Assembly (NCBI GenBank): GCA_964417935.1
Contig: CAYQKF010000064.1
Coordinates: 1 to 28,816 of the forward strand
DNA from: NIOZ-UU13 sp964417935
Lineage (GTDB): Bacteria > Planctomycetota > Phycisphaerae > Sedimentisphaerales > Anaerobacaceae
Length of the DNA stretch: 28,816 nucleotides
Direction of reading: 5' to 3'
Both the position numbers and the translations under genes were made by a program. Numbering within the stretch: the first letter of the stretch is position 1; every line of letters starts with the position of its first letter. Of this stretch, positions 20,897 through 28,814 are shown piece by piece. The notes beneath the pieces are model-generated. The model was not told the origin of the DNA and searched no databases. It was given only the letters and a program-made list of their open reading frames with translations.

Positions 20897-23212
20897 CTAT
20901 ATGTTGACCTCGAAGGTCTTATATGTTGTATTGCCGAGGGCATCGCTGACTTTAATTGTCAGAACGTGGTCGCCTTTGGGCAAATCTTCTTTCACATCTA
21001 TTTTGATGGTGAAATTCTCATCGGTAGTATCATAAACCAAATCGTCCGGCACAGTACTTAGCCAGTCAGCATTGCTATCGATTGTATATTCCAGTTTCCC
21101 AATCGCACTGAGTTCATCCTGAACCTTAATCTCGAAAACCCTGTACTGTCCATTGTTTTTAAGTGCGGATATTGTTATGTTCTTAACAACCGGCCCGGTG
21201 TTATCGACTACTACCGGGTCGCTTATCCTGCTGCCTGTCAGTTTGGTTGAAGTGGTATTGTTTCTCTCGTCGCTTGCGGTTACTCTGACCTCATATCGAC
21301 CGTCTTCAACGGTCTTTGCGTCCCACTCGAAGCTGGCAGCATCGAGTTTGTCTTTCAGCTCAATCCAGTTTGTTCTATCGAGTTTCCGGAAATCTATTTT
21401 GTAAATCAGCTTATCGCCGTTGTCGTCTTTGGTCTTGTAGCTGATTTTGAAAAATCCCTTCTTGCCTGCCGTCGCAACTCGACCAACAGTTACTGATTCG
21501 ACCTTCGGCGACAGATTCGGCACAGTGCTGGCAACGGCAATCTCCCTTATAAGCGGGCTTTTATCACCGTCTTCGCTTTGCAGCACAAGTTTATATTGAC
21601 AGAACCGCCCTAAAGGACAGTTAAGTTGTGTCGGCTCGGTAACTTCCACCAGTTCAGTCCATTCTGAAAAAGTCGGGTCGTTTACATCCTTGACGTTTCC
21701 GCTGCGAGAGGCCACCTGAATTGTGCATCCTCGCGGAATATCTGCTTCAAGCTGCAGCTTACCCCACTTTGCCGGCTGACCGGCATCGACAAGGTCAGAA
21801 GTGTAAGTCCCCTCCGAAGCGAAGCCGGAGCCTAATTTTATCAACTTTGCAGGATTTGCTGTCCCGAGATATACATCATCACCGGCCACGGCTATCGCCG
21901 TTACTTGTGACGCCTGCTCATCCTCAAATATAACTGATGCCTGCTCGGCGGGGGGGTCAATGCTAAAAAGCTGGGCGCTGTTTCCGGTTCCGGCAAGCAG
22001 CCTTCCATCCTCTTCTGCCAGGCAGAAAAAAACCACAGTTTCACCGAATACATTGGTTACAAAACCGTTTTTAGTTACCTTGTATATGTAACTGGCTTGA
22101 CCCGGTTTTGTTGGTTTGCGGGCCGGCGGCGGTCCCTGGCCCGGTCTACTAGCGCTTGGTTTTTTTGTATTTGCAATTTTAAGCTCGCGTCCGCCGTCAT
22201 TCTTGCTGGAGCTTTTGCCTTTTTCCGTTTTGGCCTCAGGCCGACCGGCCGAAGGCTGTTGAGCGGCAAATTGCGTTTGGGCCTGAACAATCTTAGCGGA
22301 TGTTGCCGTTGCATACAGACCGCCGAGTGTATCCGAGTCATCTTCCGGCCCCATAAATAATAGGGCTGTAATCTCCGGCTGGTCGCTGTCATATAAAACC
22401 GTTGCTTTTTTCGTGCGCGGGTTTATCTTATATACAAGTCCTCGGCTGTCACTTCCCGCATAAATATGACCGTCCTCTCCGGTTGTAAGTGAAAGTATGT
22501 TTTTGTCGAGACTATCATAAATAAGCTGGGTTTTTTTGCCGAGAGAATTGAGTCCGTAAACCTTACCTTCCGGACCAGTCCCCAAATAAATATTACCGTT
22601 ATAATCAACAGTTATAGCGAAGATATATTTGGCGTCATTCGGCTCATAAATAATTTCCATCTTGTCGCCTTCGAGCCGGCACAGTCTGCAATTTTCGCCG
22701 CTTATACTTGCTAAAAGCCTGCCGGACATATCAGTTGCCATAGCGAAAATATGCTCGTTTGACAGATGCTCCTCAGTATCGACGATTTTGCTGTCGGGCT
22801 CATTTGCATCCTTTGTTTTTTTCTCGGCTCGGCTCTTATCTTCTTCTATCTTGTCTTCTATCTGGTCTTCTTCTAATGGATAAATCTTTGTCAGTTTGTT
22901 AAGGCTGTATTTATAAATGCCACCGTTAGGGCTTGTGCCGAAATAGACCGTTCCGCCGCTCACAACGATACTGTTTATCGACCAGACATCTCCAAAGTCC
23001 TCGAATTCCTCGACCGGGGCCGCGGCTGCCCGCCCAAGTTGAATAGTCCCTCGTGAACTAATTACAACTTCTTCGGTTTGGCCCTTCAATAAATCTGCAC
23101 TGCTGGTATGACGTGTAACCTTACTGTTAACCGCCAAACAAGCTGAGCTCAAAACCATACAGAGCAAAGCCGTAAAGGTTAACCTGCAATTAACGTGGAA
23201 TTTATCTCTCAT
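20897..23212 (-). CDS. Large secreted beta-propeller protein with C-terminal Ig-like domains
   Basis: The 771-residue product starts MRDKF at 23212, where GGAGAG lies 5 bases upstream; an in-frame start 19 codons earlier lacks this. A signal peptide follows (about 1-28, TFTALLCMVLSSACLA; the Cys is not in a good lipobox). Residues about 75-460 hold repeated propeller blades: YFGTSPNGGIYKYS, YLGTGPEGKVYGLNS, YAGSDSRGLVYKIN, LLAGTGNSAQLFSID, YLGTANPAKLIKLG. They are interrupted by acidic and Pro/Lys-rich linkers. The last 300 residues are beta-rich, with DNGDKLIYKIDF, DGRYEVRVTASD, DNTGPVVKNITI and a terminal KGDHVLTIKVSDALGN, like Ig/cadherin-type modules. It probably binds or processes something outside the cell; no catalytic motif is seen. 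The upstream neighbour is an S55-like secreted protein. Confidence 0.75.
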   Translation of the reverse strand: MRDKFHVNCRLTFTALLCMVLSSACLAVNSKVTRHTSSADLLKGQTEEVVISSRGTIQLGRAAAAPVEEFEDFGDVWSINSIVVSGGTVYFGTSPNGGIYKYSLNKLTKIYPLEEDQIEDKIEEDKSRAEKKTKDANEPDSKIVDTEEHLSNEHIFAMATDMSGRLLASISGENCRLCRLEGDKMEIIYEPNDAKYIFAITVDYNGNIYLGTGPEGKVYGLNSLGKKTQLIYDSLDKNILSLTTGEDGHIYAGSDSRGLVYKINPRTKKATVLYDSDQPEITALLFMGPEDDSDTLGGLYATATSAKIVQAQTQFAAQQPSAGRPEAKTEKGKSSSKNDGGRELKIANTKKPSASRPGQGPPPARKPTKPGQASYIYKVTKNGFVTNVFGETVVFFCLAEEDGRLLAGTGNSAQLFSIDPPAEQASVIFEDEQASQVTAIAVAGDDVYLGTANPAKLIKLGSGFASEGTYTSDLVDAGQPAKWGKLQLEADIPRGCTIQVASRSGNVKDVNDPTFSEWTELVEVTEPTQLNCPLGRFCQYKLVLQSEDGDKSPLIREIAVASTVPNLSPKVESVTVGRVATAGKKGFFKISYKTKDDNGDKLIYKIDFRKLDRTNWIELKDKLDAASFEWDAKTVEDGRYEVRVTASDERNNTTSTKLTGSRISDPVVVDNTGPVVKNITISALKNNGQYRVFEIKVQDELSAIGKLEYTIDSNADWLSTVPDDLVYDTTDENFTIKIDVKEDLPKGDHVLTIKVSDALGNTTYKTFEVNI

Positions 23213-23233
23213 AGTAACTCTCCGAAAAAAATG

Positions 23234-23296
23234 ACTTAGTGAGTGGTTAATTGACTTCTCATTACTCACTACTCACCATTTATCATTTACCATTCG
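23234..23296. repeat. Period-7 foldback array between the propeller and S55-like genes
   Basis: Nine 7-base units: ACTTAGT, GAGTGGT, TAATTGA, CTTCTCA, TTACTCA, CTACTCA, CCATTTA, TCATTTA, CCATTCG. AGTGAGT (23238-23244) and ACTCACT (23264-23270) are perfect inverted arms. Confidence 0.75.
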
Positions 23297-23308
23297 CAAC
23301 ACGACTTA

Positions 23309-25192
23309 TTATTTTTCTACTGTTATCTTCATAACCTTTTTGTCTATAACCACTGTGCCGGTTTCTAAACTTCGCTCAATCCAATGTTGATATGGCTGGA
23401 TTTTCAGCGTCCTTTTAGCGTTCTGCAGAACCAAAGCCTTGGTTCCCGGCAGGTCGGGCAGCTCAGCCTGCTCGATGGCAACGCCCCCGGGAGGCAGAGT
23501 CAAAAGAAAATACAACTTATCTCTACCAACCCCTAAAGAATAATTAAGCGCCTCAATCAAATCCGGCACACTTTGCGCAATAAATTTATAAGGGACAGCT
23601 TTCAGAAGAAACCGCTCGTAATCCAACGAGCCGCACACCGTCAGGTCATATCTTCCGGGCGCCAAATCTTCGGGTATTTCTAAGGTACACTGGTGTTTTT
23701 TCTTTCCCGCCAGAACAGATTCTACAACGACTCCAATCTCGATATTCTCACCGGCCTTGAGCTTTGAATCTGACAATTCCAACGACCATATATGTGAAAC
23801 AATGCTCCTCGGTACTATGCGAATATCATAATCGATTGATTCTATACCAACTTCTTTATACGGATTATTCATAAGCAGCGCAACCGACCCTACACTTTCC
23901 ATTATCAACTCAATCAGACCACGAGCGGTGGAGACGTTTTCAAAGTTAATTGATTCGGCATCCTCTAAGCCGATAGCTACGTTGTATTCGACCATGTGGT
24001 CCGGGGGGAAATCGCCGAGCTGAAAAGCCGCCCCGGCCACGGCAGACTGAAGCAGCAGTGGGGTAAGCAGCCGATTATTAGCAACTCGGCAGTTGTATAT
24101 GCGTTTCTCGATGTCGTTGTAACGGTCTATGCGTATCGTTAGTGATATCGTTTTGGCCTTTGCACCAATACGCCCGAAGACCGCCATCGACTCATCCATT
24201 GTCAAGGCACCAACTGTTTCTACAAAACTGGCCAACTTAGAAGAAAAATATACACTCGATACTACCGTGTGTACTTTCCCAGTGGCCATCGGCAAATCTA
24301 CAGGGCCGTAACCGAGAAAGCTGTGTCCGAAGCCATAAACCTTATTGTCCACAACTTCGGTTACAGTCCCATACGTGCTCATTGTTATATCACCGCTTAC
24401 AAGCGGTACAAAAAGACAAGCTCCCGGCACTAATTCCACCTTTTTGCTGTCCTCGACGTTGTTATTTCCACCGCCGCCACCTGCAACAACCATAAATCCG
24501 AAAGGCTTAACCAGTTCATCCAGTTGTTCACAAACTCCTCTCGGCAAACCAGAGGTAATCAGAGGACACGGCAAAGCATGAAGGCCACCAAGATTACGGC
24601 TTCTCTTGAGAAGCCCGTTTCTAAATTGCCTGTCAATCTCGGCGAAATCTATCGGCCTGGAAAAATCAAACACAGACCACCTCTGCCCGGCGCCTTGCTC
24701 GGAACGGCTAACTTGCGGTCCCCGGCCTACTTTGAGCATTTCTTTGATTGGCGTTGTGCCGTAAAGCGGGTCCTTAGCATAAAGCCACGTGAAAGCAAGT
24801 GCCCCAGCCAATCTACCGTCGATATAGACCGGCGAACCGCTGCACCCTGCCACAGGACCCGTATGGATAAAACGTTCATCGGTGCCCTTAACCAAAATCA
24901 TATCCCTGCCCGGGTCTATGTCGTGCACTACATCCACAACTTCCAGGCCAAACTTCTCAATCCCGTCAAGGCCATACTCCGTCAGACAATAAGCCTCCAT
25001 CCCCGGCTTAATTTCATCAAGGCTGATATATTTCGCCGGGTCCCAGATGTCTTCTAATACGTTTGCCTGTGCTGCTTTGGTTCCACTTTGCAAAACTGCT
25101 GATGAAAAAATTACCGAAAAATAAAAAGTAAAAAATAAAAGCCTTCTGTCTTCTGCCTTCTGTCCTCTGTTTTCTGTTTTTATTTCGAACAT
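23309..25192 (-). CDS. SpoIVB (S55)-like secreted peptidase-domain protein
   Basis: The 627-residue protein carries the S55 peptidase layout found in acidobacterial and planctomycete secreted proteins: ISLDEIKPGMEAYCLTEYG, RDMILVKG, and GPVAGCSGSPVYIDGRLAGA, with the likely nucleophile S118. Farther on is VYGFGHSFLGYGPVDLPMAT with the likely catalytic His. It lacks the PDZ domain and sporulation context of true SpoIVB. The remaining 250 residues are beta-rich and end in TVVIDKKVMKITVEK. The ATG at 25192 has AAGGG 5 bases upstream. Residues about 3-25, the charged lead and start of the hydrophobic core of the signal peptide (KTENRGQKAEDRRLLFFTFY), are encoded by a period-7 array. It lies upstream of the propeller gene on the same strand, separated by about 95 bases. 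Confidence 0.8.
   Translation of the reverse strand: MFEIKTENRGQKAEDRRLLFFTFYFSVIFSSAVLQSGTKAAQANVLEDIWDPAKYISLDEIKPGMEAYCLTEYGLDGIEKFGLEVVDVVHDIDPGRDMILVKGTDERFIHTGPVAGCSGSPVYIDGRLAGALAFTWLYAKDPLYGTTPIKEMLKVGRGPQVSRSEQGAGQRWSVFDFSRPIDFAEIDRQFRNGLLKRSRNLGGLHALPCPLITSGLPRGVCEQLDELVKPFGFMVVAGGGGGNNNVEDSKKVELVPGACLFVPLVSGDITMSTYGTVTEVVDNKVYGFGHSFLGYGPVDLPMATGKVHTVVSSVYFSSKLASFVETVGALTMDESMAVFGRIGAKAKTISLTIRIDRYNDIEKRIYNCRVANNRLLTPLLLQSAVAGAAFQLGDFPPDHMVEYNVAIGLEDAESINFENVSTARGLIELIMESVGSVALLMNNPYKEVGIESIDYDIRIVPRSIVSHIWSLELSDSKLKAGENIEIGVVVESVLAGKKKHQCTLEIPEDLAPGRYDLTVCGSLDYERFLLKAVPYKFIAQSVPDLIEALNYSLGVGRDKLYFLLTLPPGGVAIEQAELPDLPGTKALVLQNAKRTLKIQPYQHWIERSLETGTVVIDKKVMKITVEK
25117..25186. repeat. 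Period-7 array inside the 5' end of the S55-like gene
   Basis: Ten 7-base units: AAAAATA, AAAAGTA, AAAAATA, AAAGCCT, TCTGTCT, TCTGCCT, TCTGTCC, TCTGTTT, TCTGTTT, TTATTTC. AATAAAAA (25120-25127) and TTTTTATT (25177-25184) are inverted arms. The start codon is six bases beyond the array. Confidence 0.85.
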
Positions 25193-25224
25193 CTATACCC
25201 TTTCGACTAATTATCAGTAAAGCC

Positions 25225-25281
25225 CGTTAGAAATAAAACCGCCGCAGGTATCTGCCCCGCTTTTGGCCAGAATTTCTAACG
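25225..25281. repeat. Perfect 10-bp foldback in the divergent intergenic region
   Basis: CGTTAGAAAT (25225-25234) and ATTTCTAACG (25272-25281) are exact inverses around a 37-base GC-rich loop (GCCGCAGG...CCCCGC). It lies between the divergent S55-like and TPR genes, upstream of the promoter at 25311. It could be a repeat, an mRNA structure or a regulatory site. Confidence 0.6.
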
Positions 25282-25310
25282 AGGTAAAATTTAACCGATT
25301 AACAGACCTA

Positions 25311-25339
25311 TTGCAAGATAAAAGAGATTTTGTTATAAT
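25311..25339 (+). promoter_or_regulatory. Sigma70 promoter of the TPR gene
   Basis: TTGCAA (25311-25316), a 17-base spacer and a perfect TATAAT (25334-25339). The start would be near 25346, 70 bases before the ATG at 25418. Confidence 0.75.
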
Positions 25340-25417
25340 ACCGATTTAAGTCCTAAGTCTTCTGCAAAATCAAGGTTAGGCATAACTCTAAATTTAATCC
25401 TGATAACGAGGAATGAA

Positions 25418-26254
25418 ATGAAATCTGAGCACCGGCACGAACTAAAAACCAATGAATTAGCCGAATGGCTGAGCAATCTGCCGCAATGGACGAAGGAAAA
25501 TCTCACAACGATTATCATCATTTCAGTAGTGATTGTTGCGGCCGCAGCCTTTTACGTTCGGTACCGCTATAGCAAAAGCGCAGTAGCCGAAGAACAGCTT
25601 GAGTTTACTAACCTGCTTAACCAGCTATCGGCCAGCAAAGGGGAGGTTCTTAGGGCCCAGGCCGAGGGAAGAGACCTTTCGTTTATACTCCTTCAGCCCG
25701 CCAACAGTCTTGGAACCTTCGCCCAAAACGCCAAAAGCGACCAGATGGCTGCTTTGGCACTTATTAAACAGGCCGAAGCCCTGCGGACGGAGCTGCATTA
25801 CCGGCCAGGGACTGTAATTAAGCAGGATTTAACAGTGCAGATAAACCAGGCAAAGGCTGCTTACACCGAAGCAATCCAGACCCGCTTGAAGTGGATATCT
25901 AATCCGTCTTTAATGGCTGCGGCTGAATTCGGGCTGGGACTCTGTGAGGAAGAGCTTGGTAACTTTGAAAAGGCACAGCAGATATATCAGGCTATCGCCG
26001 CAAACCCTGATTTCGAAGGTGCCGTAGCAGTCGCTCAGGCAAAGCACCGCCTCGAAACAATGGCCGATTATAAGCAAAAAGTGATTTTCAAGCCGGCACC
26101 AGCTCCCCCGGTTGCTTCAGAGCCGACAATCCAGATAAAACCAGTTGATGCCAATCTACCTTCTGCCTCTTCGCTTTTGCCCGGCAAAACAGAGGGGGCT
26201 GCTACAAAGCCGACAATACAGATAAAACCAGTTGACACCAATCTACCAAAATAA
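25418..26254 (+). CDS. Membrane-anchored TPR-like protein
   Basis: The 278 residues run as follows: a cytoplasmic-type amphipathic lead (1-28), one membrane helix (about 30-47, TTIIIISVVIVAAAAFYV), and a helical domain (about 55-225) that ends in a tetratricopeptide pair (AAEFGLGLCEEELGNFEKAQ, QIYQAIAANPDFEGAVAVAQ). A Pro-rich tail follows, holding two near-identical copies of PTIQIKPVDANLP. The fold resembles YfgM/TPR_21 proteins, which link the Sec translocon to periplasmic chaperones. Equivalence is inference. The ATG has GAGGA 5 bases upstream and a clear promoter at 25311. The tail repeat may be a recent duplication and may serve as a binding arm. Confidence 0.75.
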   Translation: MKSEHRHELKTNELAEWLSNLPQWTKENLTTIIIISVVIVAAAAFYVRYRYSKSAVAEEQLEFTNLLNQLSASKGEVLRAQAEGRDLSFILLQPANSLGTFAQNAKSDQMAALALIKQAEALRTELHYRPGTVIKQDLTVQINQAKAAYTEAIQTRLKWISNPSLMAAAEFGLGLCEEELGNFEKAQQIYQAIAANPDFEGAVAVAQAKHRLETMADYKQKVIFKPAPAPPVASEPTIQIKPVDANLPSASSLLPGKTEGAATKPTIQIKPVDTNLPK

Positions 26255-26278
26255 GTGAACTAAAGTTTGGAGTGCCTG

Positions 26279-26341
26279 AAGTGCCTAAAGTTAAAAAAAT
26301 GGGCTCAACTGCAAAAAAGTTGGTGGGTTGATTAGGCACTT
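26279..26341. repeat. AAGTGCCTAA foldback before the pseudouridine synthase
   Basis: AAGTGCCTAA (26279-26288) and TTAGGCACTT (26332-26341) are perfect 10-bp inverted arms with a 43-base loop. The AAGTGCC unit is also repeated just upstream at 26270-26278. It uses the same unit as the arms at 20645-20880. The possible TTG start of the next gene falls in this element, which supports the ATG at 26361. Confidence 0.7.
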
Positions 26342-26360
26342 TCGAATTTCGGATTTAACA

Positions 26361-27347
26361 ATGTGTGAGTTGTCGGATATTGAGCGTGAGCCGTTGATCC
26401 TGCACGTCGGACACTCAATTAAAGGACGCAGACTCGATAAGTATCTCCACGGTCGTTTCAGCGACCTGAGCCGACGTTTCATCCAGGACGCAATCAGAGC
26501 AGGTTCCGTCCAGGTGAACGGCAAAATCACCAAACCCAGCTTCAAACTGAGTCCGGGTGACAAAATCGATTTGACACTGCCCGAACCAGCCAGCAAAGAG
26601 ATCTTGCCTGAGAATATCCCGCTGAACATCATTTATGAAGACAATTATCTGATTATACTGAATAAGCAGCCGGGCATGCTTGTACACCCTGCCCGTGGCA
26701 ATACACACGGCACTTTGGTAAACGCCCTTGTATTTTATTCGGATAAGCTGTCGAGCGGCCTCGGCGAGTTCCGCCCCGGCATCGTACATCGACTCGACAA
26801 AAACACGACCGGCGTTATGGTCGTTGCAAAAGACGATACGACCCAGTGGAAAATCGCTAGGCAATTCGAACGCCGTCAGGTCAACAAGAACTATCTGGCC
26901 ATCGTCCACGGCACGCCTGAGTTAACAGCCGACCGCATAAAAGTGCCGTTGGGTATCCACCCAAGAACGAGAGAAAAATATGCAATCAGGCCCCAGGAAG
27001 GCAAAGAAGCAATCACTTTTTACGAGGTCCTCGAATCTTTTCGGGGCTTTTCTCTGTTGAAGCTCACACCCAAGACCGGCCGAACCCATCAGATACGGGT
27101 ACACCTCTCGTACATAAAGCACCCCATCGTCGCCGATGATATGTACGGAGGCCGACTGGTTTATCCCTGGCAGTTAGCCGATGCCGAATCCGCCGTGCAA
27201 GAGCCGGTCATAAGCCGAGTAGCCCTCCACGCCTCAACGCTCGAATTCAAACACCCAAAAACCGACGAAATGGTAAAATTCGAAGCCCCCTTACCCGAAG
27301 ACATGCAAAACCTCCTCGATATGCTAAGAAAACACCGAAAAACCTAA
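26361..27347 (+). CDS. RluA/RluD-family pseudouridine synthase
   Basis: It isomerises uridines to pseudouridine in rRNA (RluD acts on the helix 69 loop of 23S rRNA). The 328-residue product has an N-terminal S4 RNA-binding domain (about 20-80: RRLDKYLHGRFSDLSRRFIQ, VNGKITKPSFKLSPGD) and the catalytic domain: YEDNYLIILNKQPGMLVHPA, the motif GIVHRLDKNTTGVMVVAK with the catalytic Asp (D146), NKNYLAIVHG, and LTPKTGRTHQIRVHL-SYIKHPIVADDMYGG. S4 plus this core is the RluD/RluC arrangement; the exact target site cannot be told. The ATG at 26361 has only a weak GGAT upstream. Confidence 0.9.
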   Translation: MCELSDIEREPLILHVGHSIKGRRLDKYLHGRFSDLSRRFIQDAIRAGSVQVNGKITKPSFKLSPGDKIDLTLPEPASKEILPENIPLNIIYEDNYLIILNKQPGMLVHPARGNTHGTLVNALVFYSDKLSSGLGEFRPGIVHRLDKNTTGVMVVAKDDTTQWKIARQFERRQVNKNYLAIVHGTPELTADRIKVPLGIHPRTREKYAIRPQEGKEAITFYEVLESFRGFSLLKLTPKTGRTHQIRVHLSYIKHPIVADDMYGGRLVYPWQLADAESAVQEPVISRVALHASTLEFKHPKTDEMVKFEAPLPEDMQNLLDMLRKHRKT

Positions 27348-27374
27348 TGTGTATTATCTTTCCCCAACTCCGTT

Positions 27375-27550
27375 TGTCATTCCCGCGAAAGCGGGAATCT
27401 ATTTTGGTTCCCTCAACTTTAGTTTCAGGATAGAATCGTCAACATTCGCGAAGAAGCCTATGAAATGTATCTTTCTTTTTGGCATTAAATTTGACCTTTC
27501 AGGTTAAATTGATCCATTTAATCTGGATTCCTGCTTTCGCAGGAATGACA
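27375..27550. repeat. TGTCA-bounded repeat, copy 8 (long GCGAAAGCGGG subtype)
   Basis: It begins TGTCATTCCCGCGAAAGCGG and ends TTTCGCAGGAATGACA; 176 bases. The first 25 bases are identical to copy 1 at 15. The right end lies 13 bases from the stop of the shortened HEPN frame, suggesting that insertion or recombination here removed the end of that gene. Confidence 0.75.
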
Positions 27551-27562
27551 ATGTATGCTGTT

Positions 27563-27790
27563 TTATTCCTGTGGTGGTTTAGAAAGGTCCGGCAATGCGT
27601 TTAATATGAATTCATAATGATACTCGTTGTACGCAAGAAAGGCTTTGAGAGACTTTTCCGCAGCTTGTTGGCAGTGAAAAGCTGCCGCCCAATATACCGG
27701 CTCGGTGTCCTTCATGGTCAGCCCGGCCAGCCTTAGGTCATCATCAGCCAGTGCGAGCCACTCTTTTACCAGTTCTTCCTTCGGACTCAT
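27563..27790 (-). pseudogene. HEPN-domain toxin, truncated
   Basis: The 75-residue product keeps the first helices of a HEPN domain: EELVKEWLALADDDLRLAGL, then YWAAAFHCQQAAEKSLKAFL, the typical HCQQAAEKxLKAxL signature. Normal HEPN toxins are 120-140 residues and carry the catalytic RX4-6H motif near the C-terminus. Here the frame drifts after KAFLAY and stops next to a repeat, and no RX4-6H motif is present. It starts with ATG after AAGGGAAG and overlaps the MNT gene by 47 bases, the usual order antitoxin then toxin. It is likely inactive as an RNase. Confidence 0.65.
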
Positions 27791-28103
27791 AAAGAAGCTT
27801 CCCTTTTCGCATAACCGTATAGATAAGCGTGCACTTGACGTTTTCCCATTTCTCTATTTCCGAGTGGGTGCACACTACCAGGTCCATTGGAATGATTAAA
27901 TCTCTCATGTTAGCCCTGCCTTTCAAGGCTAAGTCGTGACGTGATTGATTAGTATCCGGAACGACTATCAGCAAATCGACATCGCTGTCGTCCTCAGCAT
28001 TGCCCGCAGCGTGTGAGCCAAAAAGATAAATCCTCTCCGGGTGTATTGACTCGGCCAATCGCTTGGTAATTTCATCGAGCAATTCTGTAGAGAGTTCTTT
28101 CAT
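27744..28103 (-). CDS. MNT-domain nucleotidyltransferase (MntA-type antitoxin)
   Basis: This is a minimal nucleotidyltransferase of 119 residues. It has the perfect signature GS-X10-DXD (GSHAAGNAEDDSDVD, residues about 29-43) and a third acidic residue in MDLVV. In HEPN-MNT systems the MNT partner inactivates the HEPN RNase by AMP transfer. The ATG has AAGGGGA 9 bases upstream. It follows trkA by 21 bases on the same strand, so it may be read through from it. The C-terminal dozen residues (EGRTGKRVARTG) lie in the overlap with the HEPN frame. Its cognate toxin is truncated here, so it is now probably an orphan. Confidence 0.85.
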   Translation of the reverse strand: MKELSTELLDEITKRLAESIHPERIYLFGSHAAGNAEDDSDVDLLIVVPDTNQSRHDLALKGRANMRDLIIPMDLVVCTHSEIEKWENVKCTLIYTVMRKGKLLYESEGRTGKRVARTG

Positions 28104-28124
28104 AGACGTTTATTCCCCTTAGCC

Positions 28125-28814
28125 TTACTCTTGCGGCAGTTTTGCAAGGTCTGCGTCGGAGCCGGCCACCATTAGAATATCGTCCTGATAGATGACAGTA
28201 TTGGGCATGGGAACGTTTATAATTTTGCTTTTCTCGCTCTTTTTGCTTTTGCCGTGTTCACCCCGCTTAATCAAAACGAGGTTCACGTTATATTTCTGTC
28301 GTAGCTGCAAATCCATAACCGTCTTGCCGTCGAAGCTGGCCGGCGCCTTTATCCGGGCTAAGCTGTAGCCGGGCGTGAAATCTATTTTCTCTCCGATTTG
28401 CGGTGCGATAAGCTTATAAGCCCATCGTTGAGCCGATTCGATTTCAGGATAGATAACCTCTGAAGCACCTACTTTGGAAAAAACCTCGCCTGCAATCAAA
28501 TCCTCTGCTCTTGCGTATATTTGTTTGATTCCCATTTGCCGCAGGTTCACGACAGTAAGAACCGCAGCCTCAAAACCGCCTCCTGTGCCTTGTCCTATAC
28601 CGATGATAGCAACGTCAACCTTATCAATGCCCTGGGCTTTAAGCGCCTCTTCGTCAGTGCTGTCGAGCCTGACGGCGTGACTTACCTGGTCCCGGATCAG
28701 CTCTATCTCGTCTCTGTTTTTGTCTATTGCGATAACCTCCGCTCCGCTCATCGCAAGGGCAATGGCCAATTTCGTGCCGAAACGTCCCAGTCCTATTACA
28801 GCAAACCGCTTCAT
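28125..28814 (-). CDS. trkA: TrkA/KtrA-type potassium uptake regulatory subunit
   Basis: This cytoplasmic gating subunit of Trk/Ktr potassium transporters senses nucleotides. The 229 residues form a single RCK unit: RCK-N (1-130, with the Rossmann GLGRFG at 8-13, AIDKNRDEIE and VRLDSTDEEAL) and RCK-C (about 140-229, ending NTVIYQDDILMVAGSDADL). It starts MKRFAVIGLGRFG at the edge of the window; upstream sequence with the ribosome site is not visible, but this start is canonical. The membrane subunit TrkH/KtrB would be expected beyond 28816 on the minus strand. An insert rich in Lys and Ser (HGKSKKSEKSK) interrupts RCK-C. Confidence 0.9.
   Translation of the reverse strand: MKRFAVIGLGRFGTKLAIALAMSGAEVIAIDKNRDEIELIRDQVSHAVRLDSTDEEALKAQGIDKVDVAIIGIGQGTGGGFEAAVLTVVNLRQMGIKQIYARAEDLIAGEVFSKVGASEVIYPEIESAQRWAYKLIAPQIGEKIDFTPGYSLARIKAPASFDGKTVMDLQLRQKYNVNLVLIKRGEHGKSKKSEKSKIINVPMPNTVIYQDDILMVAGSDADLAKLPQE

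Noticed and set aside
24524..25057. Plus-strand frame of 177 codons opposite the S55-like gene
   Set aside because: The minus strand carries the SGSP and GHS motifs. The plus frame is an antisense shadow without a ribosome site.
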